64,000 nucleotides of DNA from Rosellinia necatrix (taxonomy: Eukaryota; Ascomycota; Sordariomycetes; Xylariales; Xylariaceae), in contig JAGYVD010000005.1 of the NCBI GenBank assembly GCA_021209875.1, forward strand, positions 2,728,001 to 2,792,000, written 5' to 3'. How positions within the stretch are numbered: position 1 is the stretch's first letter; each line of letters opens with the position of its first letter. Shown piece after piece: positions 1 through 10,810 of the stretch. A program made the position numbers and the translations under genes. The notes beneath the pieces are model-generated. The model worked only from the letters and a program-made list of their open reading frames with translations, searched no databases and was not told the origin of the DNA.

Positions 1-70
1 TCGGCACAAAACCATATTAGATTATGGTTTAAGCCGCTTGTGTCACACCCCATTGGGCGGAACGAGATTC

Positions 71-658
71 ATGAGGCCATATATCAGCCCTCCTGACAGC
101 TTTGACTATTATGGCTCCTGGGATGCTTCGGCAGTTATGCAGAATGATGAACTTCTTAGTTGGTATGGGGTGGCTCCCTCACTTAATGCCTATATTACAT
201 TCGAAGTCTTTCTAACTAAGGAGGAGCAAATAGGAGCCGAAAGGACTACGTCTATGAGATACCGAGACATGATGGTTGACAACTACCTCGCCGGTGGCGG
301 GGATCTGAAGACCTGGAAATACATAGGGGTCGAGCGTATTGTTCACCGAGGTACGCGCATCATGATCGAGGGCTATTTCCACCAGGATAGTAATCTCTTT
401 TCTGCGGGCGGAGCCTTGGAGCTTCGGCCCAGCGATTCGGAATTCGCCTGCATGGCGCTCAAGAACCCGTTTACACGTGGTATTCAGAGACTCCTGCGGG
501 AATACGAGAGTGAGGTGGCCAATGCGAAGATACGTAGGGTCATATTCATCTCGATGGGTGTGGTGAACGACTTTAGTCTGCACCCCGAATCCAATCCCAT
601 GCTAAACATGGTGGTGGAGCTTTGTCGGCCGGGGGAGGATGGATACCCTGACTGCTAG
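71..658 (+). CDS. Hypothetical protein, possibly 5'-partial
   Basis: An open frame ends at a TAG at 656-658. The first ATG is at 71 and gives 195 residues. The same frame is open back to the window edge, so the true start or an upstream exon may lie outside. The protein is soluble-looking, with no signal peptide or membrane segment, and is mixed acidic/basic. I do not recognise a family. The best-ordered part is residues 40-170, with alternating hydrophobic strands (for example IMIEGYFHQD and IRRVIFISMG). The antisense ORF over the same DNA is a shadow. Moderate confidence that it is coding, none about function. Confidence 0.4.
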   Translation: MRPYISPPDSFDYYGSWDASAVMQNDELLSWYGVAPSLNAYITFEVFLTKEEQIGAERTTSMRYRDMMVDNYLAGGGDLKTWKYIGVERIVHRGTRIMIEGYFHQDSNLFSAGGALELRPSDSEFACMALKNPFTRGIQRLLREYESEVANAKIRRVIFISMGVVNDFSLHPESNPMLNMVVELCRPGEDGYPDC

Positions 659-3212
659 AGATCCCGAGGCACCCCGTAACCTGACGGATGCGGCTCGTAG
701 ATATTGGTGCAAGAAGCTAACTAGTGTAGCCTGTCAACCCCACGCCAGGGTGGGCAACGATACACAGCAATAGAACCGGATCCGATAGCGTACACAGTAA
801 TATACTTAAGGCACAGCTTCCGGGGATGCTACGATGACATAACCTATAAACACCCTCTTTCCCCTAATAATAGAACCCACGCAATTACGTGTAACGTTCT
901 CATGTTCTCATGATGGAAGGGAACAGGGTCTTGCTTACTCCGAAATCCTTACATGAGGCCTACATCTTCGTTCCTCCCGCCATTCTTCTTTGTCCCCCCG
1001 TGATAGTAACTAGGTATTATATTTCCGAAGACAGCCTCACCAGGCTATGTTGGTGGGAAGGCCATTTGCGGTGAGCCGGCGGGCCGAATGAGACAATAAA
1101 CCCAGGGGCACAGCCATGCAGGGAGGCACTGTGGAATGGTTTACCGAAATGATGGTAACCTTGCATCCGAAACTATAATAGCTGCGCTCCCGGGAGGCTC
1201 TGGATGCACGGTTGGGGGCCGCCTGTTTCAGAGCTAATTGGTAAGAATCGCACCGCCTTCGGATGAATGACCGGGTTGTTAGCTCGTACTCGTGACTAAC
1301 TAAGCCGAACACAACCCAGACTGAGCCGCATTCAAAACCGTAGAGATGCCACGTGTATGTGAAAATTCAAGGTACCGCTAACTGAACAGACTGACACGGC
1401 GCTGACAAGACCACATAATAGGCTGCAAGGCAAAGCGGTAGGGTCTCACACCGACGTTCCTCGGCGCGGAGAGACGGATCTGAGGGCTGGCCATCATAGC
1501 TATAGCACGAGGCGGGATACGGCTGGGTCCGTCCGTAATGGAGAATGGCTGGACATTGAGTACCGTATCAGCTAATTCCGGTAGATGTTAGTAGAGGTTC
1601 ATCCCGCTACTTAGTCTAGCCTTCGTTCCATGAATACGTAAGAATGAACCGCCCAATCGGTTGTGGGATAGTCAGACTGGCTGGGCTCGCCGTGCGAAGC
1701 TCATTGGTAGTCGAAGACAGGCAGTATTGTATGTATAAGCAACAAAGGTCTGTGTACCAATCAGCGGTCAGGGAAAGCATACATACAGCACGGAAATTGT
1801 GGATGACTCCGCCAATTTTTCATAACAAGTTCGCCTTATGTTGCCTGATCCGTGCGATACCTCTCGCGGATTGTGTAACTTCCTTCACATCGCCCCTTAA
1901 AAAAAAAAAAACACTCGATCAAACCATATTGCGCTGGTACGAGACAATGTGACACCAGATTGCTAACGCTTTACCCCCGTGTTGCGGGAATGTAGCGAGG
2001 CCGGGTTTGTTTGTTCCAATAAGGTCAAGCACCCGCGAATCAAACTAAGGCTAGTAATTCAACAATTAGCGGCATTGAGATGGAACGCTGGGACGGAGGT
2101 GTGACAGCCTCCTCCTTCAGGCGAAACCGGCCAGGGTACGGGTGCAAAGGTTAACATGGGCCGTATTCGAATGAAAAGATACGGGTATGATACCATATGG
2201 AAGTGGTATAGTGACCGTTACGAGGTGGCATGGAAGGCAGACTTGCAGCTGTGGTGATTCTCCGAGGGAAGGGGGGTGAGGGGGAGGCACAAAATGGCGG
2301 CTCTTTCGGTGTAGGGACCCGGGCGCCTCAACTACGGGTCATATGGGCTAGTTCAGCTATGTAGCAAACACTACATCATGTATTGCCGGGGAAAAGCATA
2401 GCAACCATCAATATTAGTGCATTGGCGGGCAAGGCGGACATGCACATCAAAGGTGTTGTGGAGTCTATCGAGTTACCGTAGCTTGGTAGTCCATGGCAGG
2501 TCCCAGCCCGCTGGAACCACGACTATTGGCTAGAGAATGACATTTTGGAGAGCGAGCTGCTCGGCTGAATGCACTTCTCAGACTGTTTGCTTTGGGTGGT
2601 AGTTTATTGAGGACTGTAACCTTGGCTCGAATTAAGCTTGTTGGCCTAACAGCATGTAGCCGTTTAAGCATGAAATCAAAGACAGCAGCTTTACTCACGA
2701 TGATTAATTATTAGACGTCTTCTGAGTCATGGTGTTGATCGTTGTCGACTGAGCACTATGATACAAACCCAGTGTTTGTAGAAAATCGAACCAGTACTCT
2801 CCTTGACTGTCAGCAAGTCCCGTTCTATTCTGGTTCCTTTGGGCGTGCTTACAACGACAGCTTAGATCTAGCTGAGTCAATCCGAATGGGCTACGGACGG
2901 ACAGCCCTTGCCTCGTAATTATGGACGGTACTTGGGTACAAGCAAGAAGATGAGTTGCTGCTCTTTTTTTTTTTTTCCCTCTACAAGGGGGTTGTTCTAG
3001 CGAATGTACTGAGATTAGTAAATACTAAACAATCCATGGGTCAGGGTATACTTATATGCGTATAAATAGATGCCCTCCCACCAAAGGCGTTTTTGCATAC
3101 CACGAGCACTACAAGATTCACATTGAGAAATCCTGTTCCCAGAAACTCATTAATTAACCCTCCTACGACCTCCTCTTTAGTTGTTATTAAACCGGTTATT
3201 TTTGGAACCAAT
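659..3212. other. Long gene-poor stretch
   Basis: No ORF here shows recognisable protein character. Those present are short, antisense or without splice context. There are two homopolymer runs (A near 1901, T near 2965). Average base composition and no obvious repeat family. It may hold decayed sequence or noncoding transcripts, but nothing can be supported from the sequence alone. The last 150 bases are probably the promoter and leader of the oxidase that follows. Confidence 0.4.
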
Positions 3213-4522
3213 ATGTCTTTTGTTTTTGGAAGAGATATCTCGCCTGTGAGAGAGCCTCTCAGGAAACCATCAAGCAAGTCCCCACATATTTTGGTTATAG
3301 GAGGGGGTGTTGTTGGCCTCGTATCGTAAGTTGAGGTCTTGCTTGCAAGTCCGGATAAGACCGTTACTGACTGTGCCTTCTCGGTAGGTCGTGGGTTCTG
3401 TTGGATCGTGGTTACCGCGTTACAATAGTGAGCAAAGCGTGGGTCAGTGATGAGCAACGCTTAACTTCACAAATAGCCGGCGCGCTCTGGGAGTTCCCAC
3501 CTGCGGTTTGTGGCCAGCACACGGACGCCATCTCTCTAGCTCATTCGAAAAGGTGGTGCATGACGGCTTACCGCATATGGGATGCGATTGCTTCCATTCC
3601 GGCCCTGAGCCAAGAATCGGGTGTGCGCATGATGCCATCGGATTTCTTCTTCCCTGAGAACATCGAGAATGATGCCAAGCAGAGTTCGAAGATGGCCGAG
3701 ATTATGACGAGTGGTGTCAGAGGGTTTTACAGAGGATCTGACATCATTGATGACAGGGGAGTCGACCCGTCGTATGGTGCCGTCGACGCCTACGAACTAA
3801 TGGCCCCAATCATCGACACTGACAAGGCCATGGGCTGGCTGACGTCGCTTGTTGAAAGCAAGGGAGCAAGGCTTGTCACCGAGACCATCGAGAACGACCT
3901 CATCGAGGTCGAAGACGCGCTACGGGCCCGGTTCAGGGCAGATGTCATCGTCAACTGCACCGGGCTGCAAAGCTTGAAGCTCGCGGGCGACAAGTCCGTC
4001 TATCCCATCCGAGGAGGCCTGATCCGCGTCATCAATGACGGGACAATGTTTCCCAAACTGAATGCGGCCCTGACGATTACGGCTGACGCAGCTCACTCGT
4101 CGAACGAAATCGTCTTCCTCGTACCTCGGAATGACAACATTCTACTAATAGGCGGGATTACGGAGCCGCATAAATGGGACCTGGATCTGACGTTAGACAG
4201 CCCGATAATTCGCAGGATGCGGGAACGATGCGACAAGTTCCTGCCCGGGTTAAAAGACGCCCAGCTCGACCCGGACTACCCCTTGGCCCAAGGCCTACGG
4301 CCATTCCGGGGATCCAACGTCCGAGTAGAGCGAGAGCTCCGCAGGGCGGGGAGCAAGATTGTTCATTCATACGGGCATGGAGGCGCCGGCTGGAGCCTGT
4401 CGTTTGGATGTGCGCAGGATGTGGCGACGTTGGTGGACGAGGCGCTCGCAGGTGTTCCGGCCAGGCCAATGGGATGGAGACCAAGTGGGCGAGGAAGGAG
4501 GGAGATTACAGCGTCGCTGTGA
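3213..4522 (+). CDS. D-amino-acid oxidase family FAD flavoenzyme
   Basis: Two exons, 3213-3325 and 3388-4522. The 62-bp intron has a GTAAGT donor and a GGTAG acceptor and restores one frame of 415 residues. Such enzymes oxidatively deaminate D-amino acids (or D-aspartate) to 2-oxo acids, ammonia and H2O2, usually in peroxisomes. The N-terminal dinucleotide-binding motif VIGGGVVGL is at residues 27-35, split from the second strand by the intron. Near the C-terminus are GLRPFRGSNVRVERE, which carries the substrate-carboxylate arginine region, and IVHSYGHGGAGWSLSFGCA, the DAO signature. In that signature Ser replaces the usual Asn/His/Ala after the first His. The tail ends in ASL rather than a canonical SKL-type peroxisomal signal, so location is uncertain. 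An upstream in-frame ATG at 3093 would add 40 unlike residues. I chose 3213 because it puts the FAD motif near the N-terminus. Confidence 0.85.
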
Positions 4523-7500
4523 GCGGGACGGCAACGGGTCGGGCAGCATGTATATGGAGAGGCACGAGTTGTGGTATAATATGCGGAGGTCCCCACGGAC
4601 AGCACTGGGTTGGGGCGTTGGCGGCACTCACATTTTTCGATACTTCACACTAATATTCCCTCCCCTCTGTTTCCCCAATAGATTTCTGTTACATTCTCCA
4701 ACGCGGAGCAAACCGGTGCACTATGCAGAACTTCAGTGGTGTGGTTGGTGTGGATGGTGTGGATGGTGTGGTTGGTGCGGGAGGCATTGGCATTTGTTCA
4801 TGGGATGGGATGGTCGCCGTGCCATGTACAAGCAGGCAAGTAAGCACCTATGACGTGTGCGTTATATGCAGATACTTGCACTGACATACTTGTACTTGTA
4901 TCCAGTGCCTGTTGAACCAGCAAGAGGATCGGCCGGTCATAACCTAAACGGAGGAGGATAATAAACGGACAATAAAGGTCTGACCACCCACCTTGATCGA
5001 TTGAGCTGGCCTTGTTCCTGTCGTCCCGAAGCCGGACCAAGACCTAAACGGAGCAGGACAATGCGATTGGCAGATGGTGCACACCACTTGCATGTGCCTG
5101 GACGGCATTGAGGGCGGAGCGGACAAACATTGCCTACATAGGAGGGCTACCTGGATAGATGGGGTATGCACTGAGGCCAGATGAGTGTCAAGAGATAAAA
5201 GAGCCTTGGAGGGAATTTGGTGATGCTGTCAGGGGTGTTTGTTTGTGATACTGGAAGATCAAACCTTGGATAATGGTATATAGTGTACTTGTAGGCTAGT
5301 TAACTAAGTACCTACCTAGGTAGACATTAATGCACGCACTTGATTCTGACCTCGATAAATAACCAAGTTGGGGCCGAGTACATCTTGGATACAGGCCTAG
5401 TCCTGGCCACCTTAGCCACCGGAGTAGGTACCTACCTAGCTTATAGTGTAGGTATGCTAGGCACATACTGTACTTGGGTGCACACTTGGCACTTACCAAC
5501 GTTGTGCCTTTCCTACCTTGGGTAGATTGAATCATGAAGGGCACACCGGTATATTCCTTGGGTGCCGTGTTACCTCCGAGTCACCACAAGTACCAAATAG
5601 ACGAAAGTTTGGTAGGTACCTGAGCAAGTATCCAACCTAGACAAGCAATATTTGTTATTATCGTGTTCTAGACCTCAAAGGCAACAATGCTTGTTACTGT
5701 TTGGCTTTATTTTTATTTTTATTTTTATTTTTATCGGTTATGAGGCCGTTTTACGAGACTTGAAGTTTCTGTGGTTGGTGGGTTATTTGGAGTGGGAAGT
5801 ATGCCCACAGGTAATTTTCAAGATGCCCTAGGTCCTTACAAGTAAAGTTGGGTAATCCATAGCGGTCCTATACCTGGTAATTAGGTGATGGGTAGTTGAT
5901 ATACATGCATGCATGCACGGCAGTAATATAAATATAGCATATTTTTCATTATCTAGGTCCCTTTAGCAACCTGTTTTCCTTTACACAGCCCCTGGCTGAG
6001 ATAATATAACTACTTACCTACCTACCCTGTTTCCCAAGAGATATGTCCCTACAACCTGTGCCTAAGATGCTGGGAAATGCTTCACATTGTCGGCTACTTG
6101 CCTGCCCATGTAAGCCTACCTACTTAGCTAAGGTAGGTATCTCTCTCTATCTAGTGTGCATACATACCTTGGGTAGGCATGTTGCCGTATCAGAGGTTAT
6201 TTACCCAATATCCCCGGAAAAGGAGTAACTATTGCAAGTTTATTGGGCTTTAGTGTATTTGGTATAGTTATAAGAGCTTACTTTTCACCCCTAAGCTACC
6301 TTACCTCTAGCGGGCAGCTGACCTGCCTGTCCTTACCAAGGTAGTTACCGTGTTGTTAAGGCAGACCTGGCCGCCGTATGAAACCGGGTGATGCACTTCG
6401 CTGGCGTTGTTTCTTGAACGACTTGGCTGACTGGCGTGTCCACGTTGATCGTTTTGCCTCGCTACATGTACTATTTCTGGAAAGGAATACCAATTGCGAA
6501 GGTGGCTAAGTGTGCAAGTGTTGAGCACAAAATGCTTGTTATACATTAGTGTCTGTGATGCGTGGGCTGTGCAGGGCACGCACGCACGCTGTGTACAGCA
6601 TGTAACTAAAACAACTAGTTATTAGTTGGCATGGATGAGGACTCACTGTATCCTTACCGTCACGCTGTTAGCATGGTCAGAAAACATGCACGCGGTATAT
6701 CTCACCATTCCAGTTTTGATCAACCTCCTTTTCACAACAAATCTAGGTGCAGGGGCAATATTTGTGATCAGGAACTGAGGCAGATGAATACCTACCCGTT
6801 TGTGCATCAACTAACTACCTACCCAGGTAGGTACGAAGTACTACCTACCCAGGTAATTTATAAGGAGGTACTACTCTCTAAGGTAACTACTATCTAAGGT
6901 AACTTGCCTCACGTGTTTACTTACTTACCGGTCTGTTATGCTTGCCGTCTACCCCAGGTACCTAAGCATACATACTAGGTAGTTACGGTACCTACATACA
7001 TACGGATACCTGGTACCAAAGGTACCTAGGGCAAGTAACTGCCTACCGACCCACCTACCTAGGTAGCAAGCGTAGTGTAGGGGGTTTGATACCCCTAACC
7101 CAATACCCCAGACTTCACCGTTGCCAAACAGTGCATATACAGTGTTGCAATACAGTGCCTTGGCTAGGTACGTAGGTACCTAGACAGACCAGGTGCAGGG
7201 GATGGTGAGGCGGCTCTTTACAGTTCACAGTTCCCCTATGATACCTTTCAAGGTTTATTGTGTCGGCTAGCACAGTAAGTACGTACCGGAGGTCAGACCA
7301 ACAGGCGTTGCGTTTAAAGGCCGCTAGTCTAATATTTGTTTCAGTGACACCATCTGGTCTTTTATATAAACACCTTGTCCCAGAACAATAGGCCTATCTC
7401 TACACATTAATCTCCACCCATTGTCCCTTTCCGCCAAACACAATGTCTAGGGGTCTTGTCAAAATGGATATTTCTACCATGGATTCGCTGTGACCACAGC

Positions 7501-7791
7501 ACAGCCAGCTCGACAACCAACAACCTCCCCAGCCCGCCACTGCGCAACCCTTCTCTGCCAGCCAACCTGCCGATCTGTATCGTGTGTTCTTCATATCACC
7601 ACACCCCGAGCTAGGCCCTTTTCTTGTGTTCTCTCTCTTCACACTTGACTCTCCCCTCACCATATTAGTCCGAGGCACCCCGGTGCTTCTGAACGTGTCC
7701 GGCCGAACAGACCTCCAGCACCTCCTCAAGTTTGCCCATTCTAAGCCAAGTCGCCTCCGTCACGCTCGATTGCCTTAATTAACTTGGAGGA
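4523..7791. other. Spacer rich in TACCTAGGTA-type palindromes
   Basis: No supported gene in about 3.3 kb. The stretch is studded with CCTACCTA / TAGGTAGG words and perfect palindromes such as TACCTAGGTA, densest at 5280-5640, 6000-6180 and 6790-7190. They occur on both strands and often as short inverted pairs. A (ATTTTT)n-like run lies near 5707-5735. The last 400 bases before 7792 are pyrimidine-rich, as in fungal promoters and leaders. Short ORFs here contain runs of residues translated from the repeats and are not credible. Confidence 0.5.
4741..4776 (+). repeat. 9-bp minisatellite, four copies
   Basis: Four tandem copies of GTGGTTGGT/GTGGATGGT just downstream of the oxidase gene. Translated in one frame it gives a Trp-Cys-Gly run, which explains the apparent Cys-rich ORF ending at 4853. 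Confidence 0.9.
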
Positions 7792-8586
7792 ATGGCTGAT
7801 TTCGACCTCGTCTATGATCAGCCCCAGGCTACGGGTGCATCACGTGAGGGCAAGCCGCAGCTTCCGGAGCTCCACGACGAGCAAACTGCAGAATTGATCG
7901 AGGCAACATCCTGCCAGAACTTGCTGGCAAAGAACATTTCTTGGGGATCTCAGACTCATACAAAGCGTACCACACTGGGCCGCCCTATCTCAACACCTCA
8001 CCAACCTCCCATCAATTTCTCCATGGTGTGTGAAGGCCTGTACCGGAGTGGCTATCCCCAATGCCAGGATTACCCCTTCATCCAGAGCCTGAAGCTCAAG
8101 ACTATTGTCACCCTTGTGAACAAAGAGCTTCCGGATGGCTATCGGGAGTTTATTGAGGCCAACCGAATTACACACAAGATCTTCGACATGGCCGGGACGA
8201 AGAAAGAGGAAATCCCATCCAAGCTGATGGGTTCCATTCATGCGGTGGTCTCCAATCCCCAGAACTACCCACTGCTAATCCACTGCAATCACGGGAAGCA
8301 CCGCACCGGATGCGTGGTTGGTGTATTCCGTAAATCTAATCAGTGGGACATGGAGCGCATCATCAAAGAATACAGCACCTTTGCGGAGCCCAAAGTACGC
8401 GAGACAGATCTGAAGTACTTGGCCGAATTTGAACTCCCAAGCCTCTGGTGCCAACCACACGAAGTAGTTCCACCCCATGTCCTCGGCCGGTTCTACAAAT
8501 TGATCTTCATCGTCATATTGGCGCTTTTTGCTTTCTACCCCCTCAGCAAATTCAAGGTGCACGAGCCTCGTCCCAAGTCAAGCTAG
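7792..8586 (+). CDS. Siw14/Oca-type atypical dual-specificity phosphatase, C-terminal membrane anchor
   Basis: Single exon, 264 residues. The plant-and-fungi atypical DSP domain spans about residues 72-215. The active-site loop HCNHGKHRTG carries the CX5R motif with Cys165 and Arg171. YRSGYPQ at 84-90 and the conserved LKTIVTLVNKELP strand are typical of Siw14. Family members hydrolyse the beta-phosphate of 5-diphosphoinositol phosphates and affect stress and actin responses. A hydrophobic segment at about 236-252 near the C-terminus suggests a tail-anchored form, unlike soluble yeast Siw14. The ATG has A at -3 and no better upstream start. Neighbouring genes are unrelated. Confidence is high for the family and moderate for inositol pyrophosphate as substrate. 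Confidence 0.88.
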   Translation: MADFDLVYDQPQATGASREGKPQLPELHDEQTAELIEATSCQNLLAKNISWGSQTHTKRTTLGRPISTPHQPPINFSMVCEGLYRSGYPQCQDYPFIQSLKLKTIVTLVNKELPDGYREFIEANRITHKIFDMAGTKKEEIPSKLMGSIHAVVSNPQNYPLLIHCNHGKHRTGCVVGVFRKSNQWDMERIIKEYSTFAEPKVRETDLKYLAEFELPSLWCQPHEVVPPHVLGRFYKLIFIVILALFAFYPLSKFKVHEPRPKSS

Positions 8587-9328
8587 CCCAGGCATGCAAG
8601 CAGTGTCCCACCTACTTACAATGGATGGCCGCATATACGACATCTCATTTTGGGAACACGGCGGGAAACCAACAATCCTACCACTACGTCTCTTGGGCAA
8701 AAAAAGGATAGAGCAGGTCGGTCACGCCACTAGACTTGGAGCATGGCCTTACATTCCTGATAGAAATTGGAATGAAAACGAGGAGCCACAGGCAGCTACA
8801 TAGACGGCAGCAATAGACGGCAGCAGATGCTTTTTTTCTTTCTTTTTTTCTTTTGTACAGGATGGTTTGTTTGGGCCTTTCTGCTGCCCATAGTTCTTTC
8901 GACGGCGTACGGTTTAGGCACCGAGACCATCAAGTGCTGAAAGGTCTCACGGAGTTTTAAGGACGGACTGGGTTGTCACCAAGCTAAAGGTTGACACTGC
9001 TATGTATTCCGCTAGTTTAGAAGTAGTGTGCATGCACCAGCTTGCATGTATACCTGAGGCATGATAGGCCTTCTGGCCATGTTTGCCCTCTAGCAAGCAA
9101 TACAGAACTAGCCTAAGTTGGCATTTTGCTTGAGATTTTTGTGTGATTATTTCATCCGCCAAGTTGATTTCCCTGTCTCAGGTGTGTGCCAGCACTTTTG
9201 TGTGATGCCAACCATGGCGGCCTTAAGCTTTAATTGTATTACTTACTACACGTGAATTTCACATCGAGATGCTGGTCGGTATCAGCTCTGTATATTGGTG
9301 TAACACTCTTTGTTTTACTTGGTTTATC
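8587..9328. other. Convergent intergenic region
   Basis: Lies between the 3' ends of the Siw14-like gene and the AIM19-like gene. It holds a T-rich tract (8828-8853) and short ORFs without protein character. Probably the two 3' UTRs and terminator sequence. Confidence 0.5.
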
Positions 9329-9846
9329 TTACTCGGCCCATTTAGGGTTATCTTTTCGGTCCTGTTTTTCCTTCTCCCTATTGCCTGTTGCATACACCAA
9401 ACCAGCAGCTACAGCATTCATGACACCCAGCCCGACAGCAGCGCCGCGCACGACGCCCCTCACGGAGAAGTACTTGCTCCGGAATCCGCCGGCAGGCTTG
9501 CGCCGCAGGGCTAGCAAGGCATATGTCCCGCTCGTCGCCATCGTCAGGCCGGCGCTATCGATCTTGAACCCTTGCAGGTTCGCATAGCTGGAGAACAACA
9601 GGACCGGCACGAACAGCAAGGGGAGGGGCTGCGCGGGACGGAGGTGAAGGGGTGTTATGAGCGTAGCCAGTCCAGTCGGCGCGAGAGATGAATCTAGCCC
9701 CCGGGGGAGGAGGGCGGGTGTTAGTTTGAGTAGATGAACATTGATATGGGAGGGGCGCGGTAGACAGAAAGGAATGAAATTTTTTACTCACTGCCCCAAG
9801 CTTCCAGGCTCGACTTCAGAGATTGTGGTGCCTCCGGCGTTGCCAT
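9329..9846 (-). CDS. AIM19-like mitochondrial membrane protein (two exons)
   Basis: Exons on the minus strand are 9846-9792 and 9693-9329. The 98-bp intron runs from a GTGAGT donor to a GCTAG acceptor. The joined frame is 139 residues. Exon 1 encodes MATPEAPQSLKSSLEAWG, which is invisible to simple ORF calling. Exon 2 begins inside a codon and carries ATLITPLHLRP, a hydrophobic helix PLLFVPVLLFSS, then LTMATSGTYALLALRRKP and GAAVGLGVMNAVAAGLVYATG. That pattern of several short membrane helices matches the fungal family named after yeast Aim19 (altered inheritance of mitochondria 19), small mitochondrial membrane proteins of poorly known role. The C-terminus is charged. The family call rests on remembered pattern, not on a search. 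It is divergently arranged with the J-domain gene about 1 kb away. Confidence 0.72.
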
Positions 9847-10810
9847 TGCGAGGACGTGTTGAGGGGGCTGGAGATACCCTATGCATCCAGATTGGAATTT
9901 TCCAGGGGTCAACAGTCTAGGTGGCGAATTGAATACCTATCTGTCCTTTTAGTCTAGTTTTCGGAACATGAATTGACATCCTACTCATCACTATGGTAGC
10001 TTGAGTGTGCAAGGTTAAAATTTGAAGAACTAGGTGCATAAGTTGCCGAGCTTGGAAATTCACCTTGAATGCCTTAGAATCACCTATATGCGGAATGATT
10101 TAAGAGGTAGTCGTCATAGGGTCATAGGTATCTGTGCTGTACTACCCAGTAGGTAAGTACGGTGCGAGAAGTGATAAAGTAGCGATTAGGTAGGTAGATA
10201 AGTAGCTACTTACTTACACTAAGTTAGGTAGGTAGGTAGGTAGGTATCAACAGTTTACTAGCCACAATCTAATGGCAAGTCAATACAAGTTGGCCTCAGC
10301 CACAAGCCGTAGGTGCCACGTTTTTGGACCCAACAACAAGATAGTTATCACCAGAGGGACAATTGCTTAGATCAACCACCCATCCCTCCATCATTGGCAA
10401 CCTCACCACCCTGATCACCTCTTCCTCCTTCAATCGCTCAAACTATACGGCTGCTACAAGAGCGGTTTTTTCCTTTTTTTAATAAATCTAAATCCGTAAT
10501 TCGCTTGACTACAATTCCTTCCATCAGTTCCATTTACCTTGCAAGACATCCGCTCGAGCCCGTCTGTGATATTATCAACTCTGCGACGCCTTACCGAAGT
10601 TCCACATCACCTTCCTGGATGTATTGATATATGTTTTTTGGGCTAAACGATAATAAGCGCCTCCGACCCTGTCGAATCGCTCCGATCCTCTTCCGGTTCA
10701 CCGACTCCCAGTACCTCTGCATAGGCCAAGCGGGATAGCAGGGGCGCGTGTACCCGCCTGGAGGAAAGCGAACAAGAAATCAGACGAGAGGGCGAAACCC
10801 AATCGGCACC
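9847..10810. other. Divergent promoter region with TAGGTAGG array
   Basis: Shared upstream region of the AIM19-like gene (minus) and the J-domain gene (plus). A tandem TAGG-type array lies at about 10190-10245 (TAGGTAGGTAGGTAGGTA), with related words from 10130. CT-rich sequence from 10380 to 10600 looks like a fungal core promoter and leader. A long minus-strand ORF over 10643-11440 is antisense to the J-domain gene and is rejected. Confidence 0.5.

Noticed and set aside
4359..4853. Trp-Cys-Gly repeat ORF as a possible RiPP precursor or Cys-rich effector
   Set aside because: It is a 9-bp minisatellite read in one frame, overlapping the oxidase gene in a different frame, with no signal peptide.
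7584..7778. ORF upstream of the Siw14-like gene as an extra exon or uORF
   Set aside because: Begins at a non-ATG codon, is in pyrimidine-rich leader sequence and has no splice signal joining it to the main frame; a uORF role cannot be shown.
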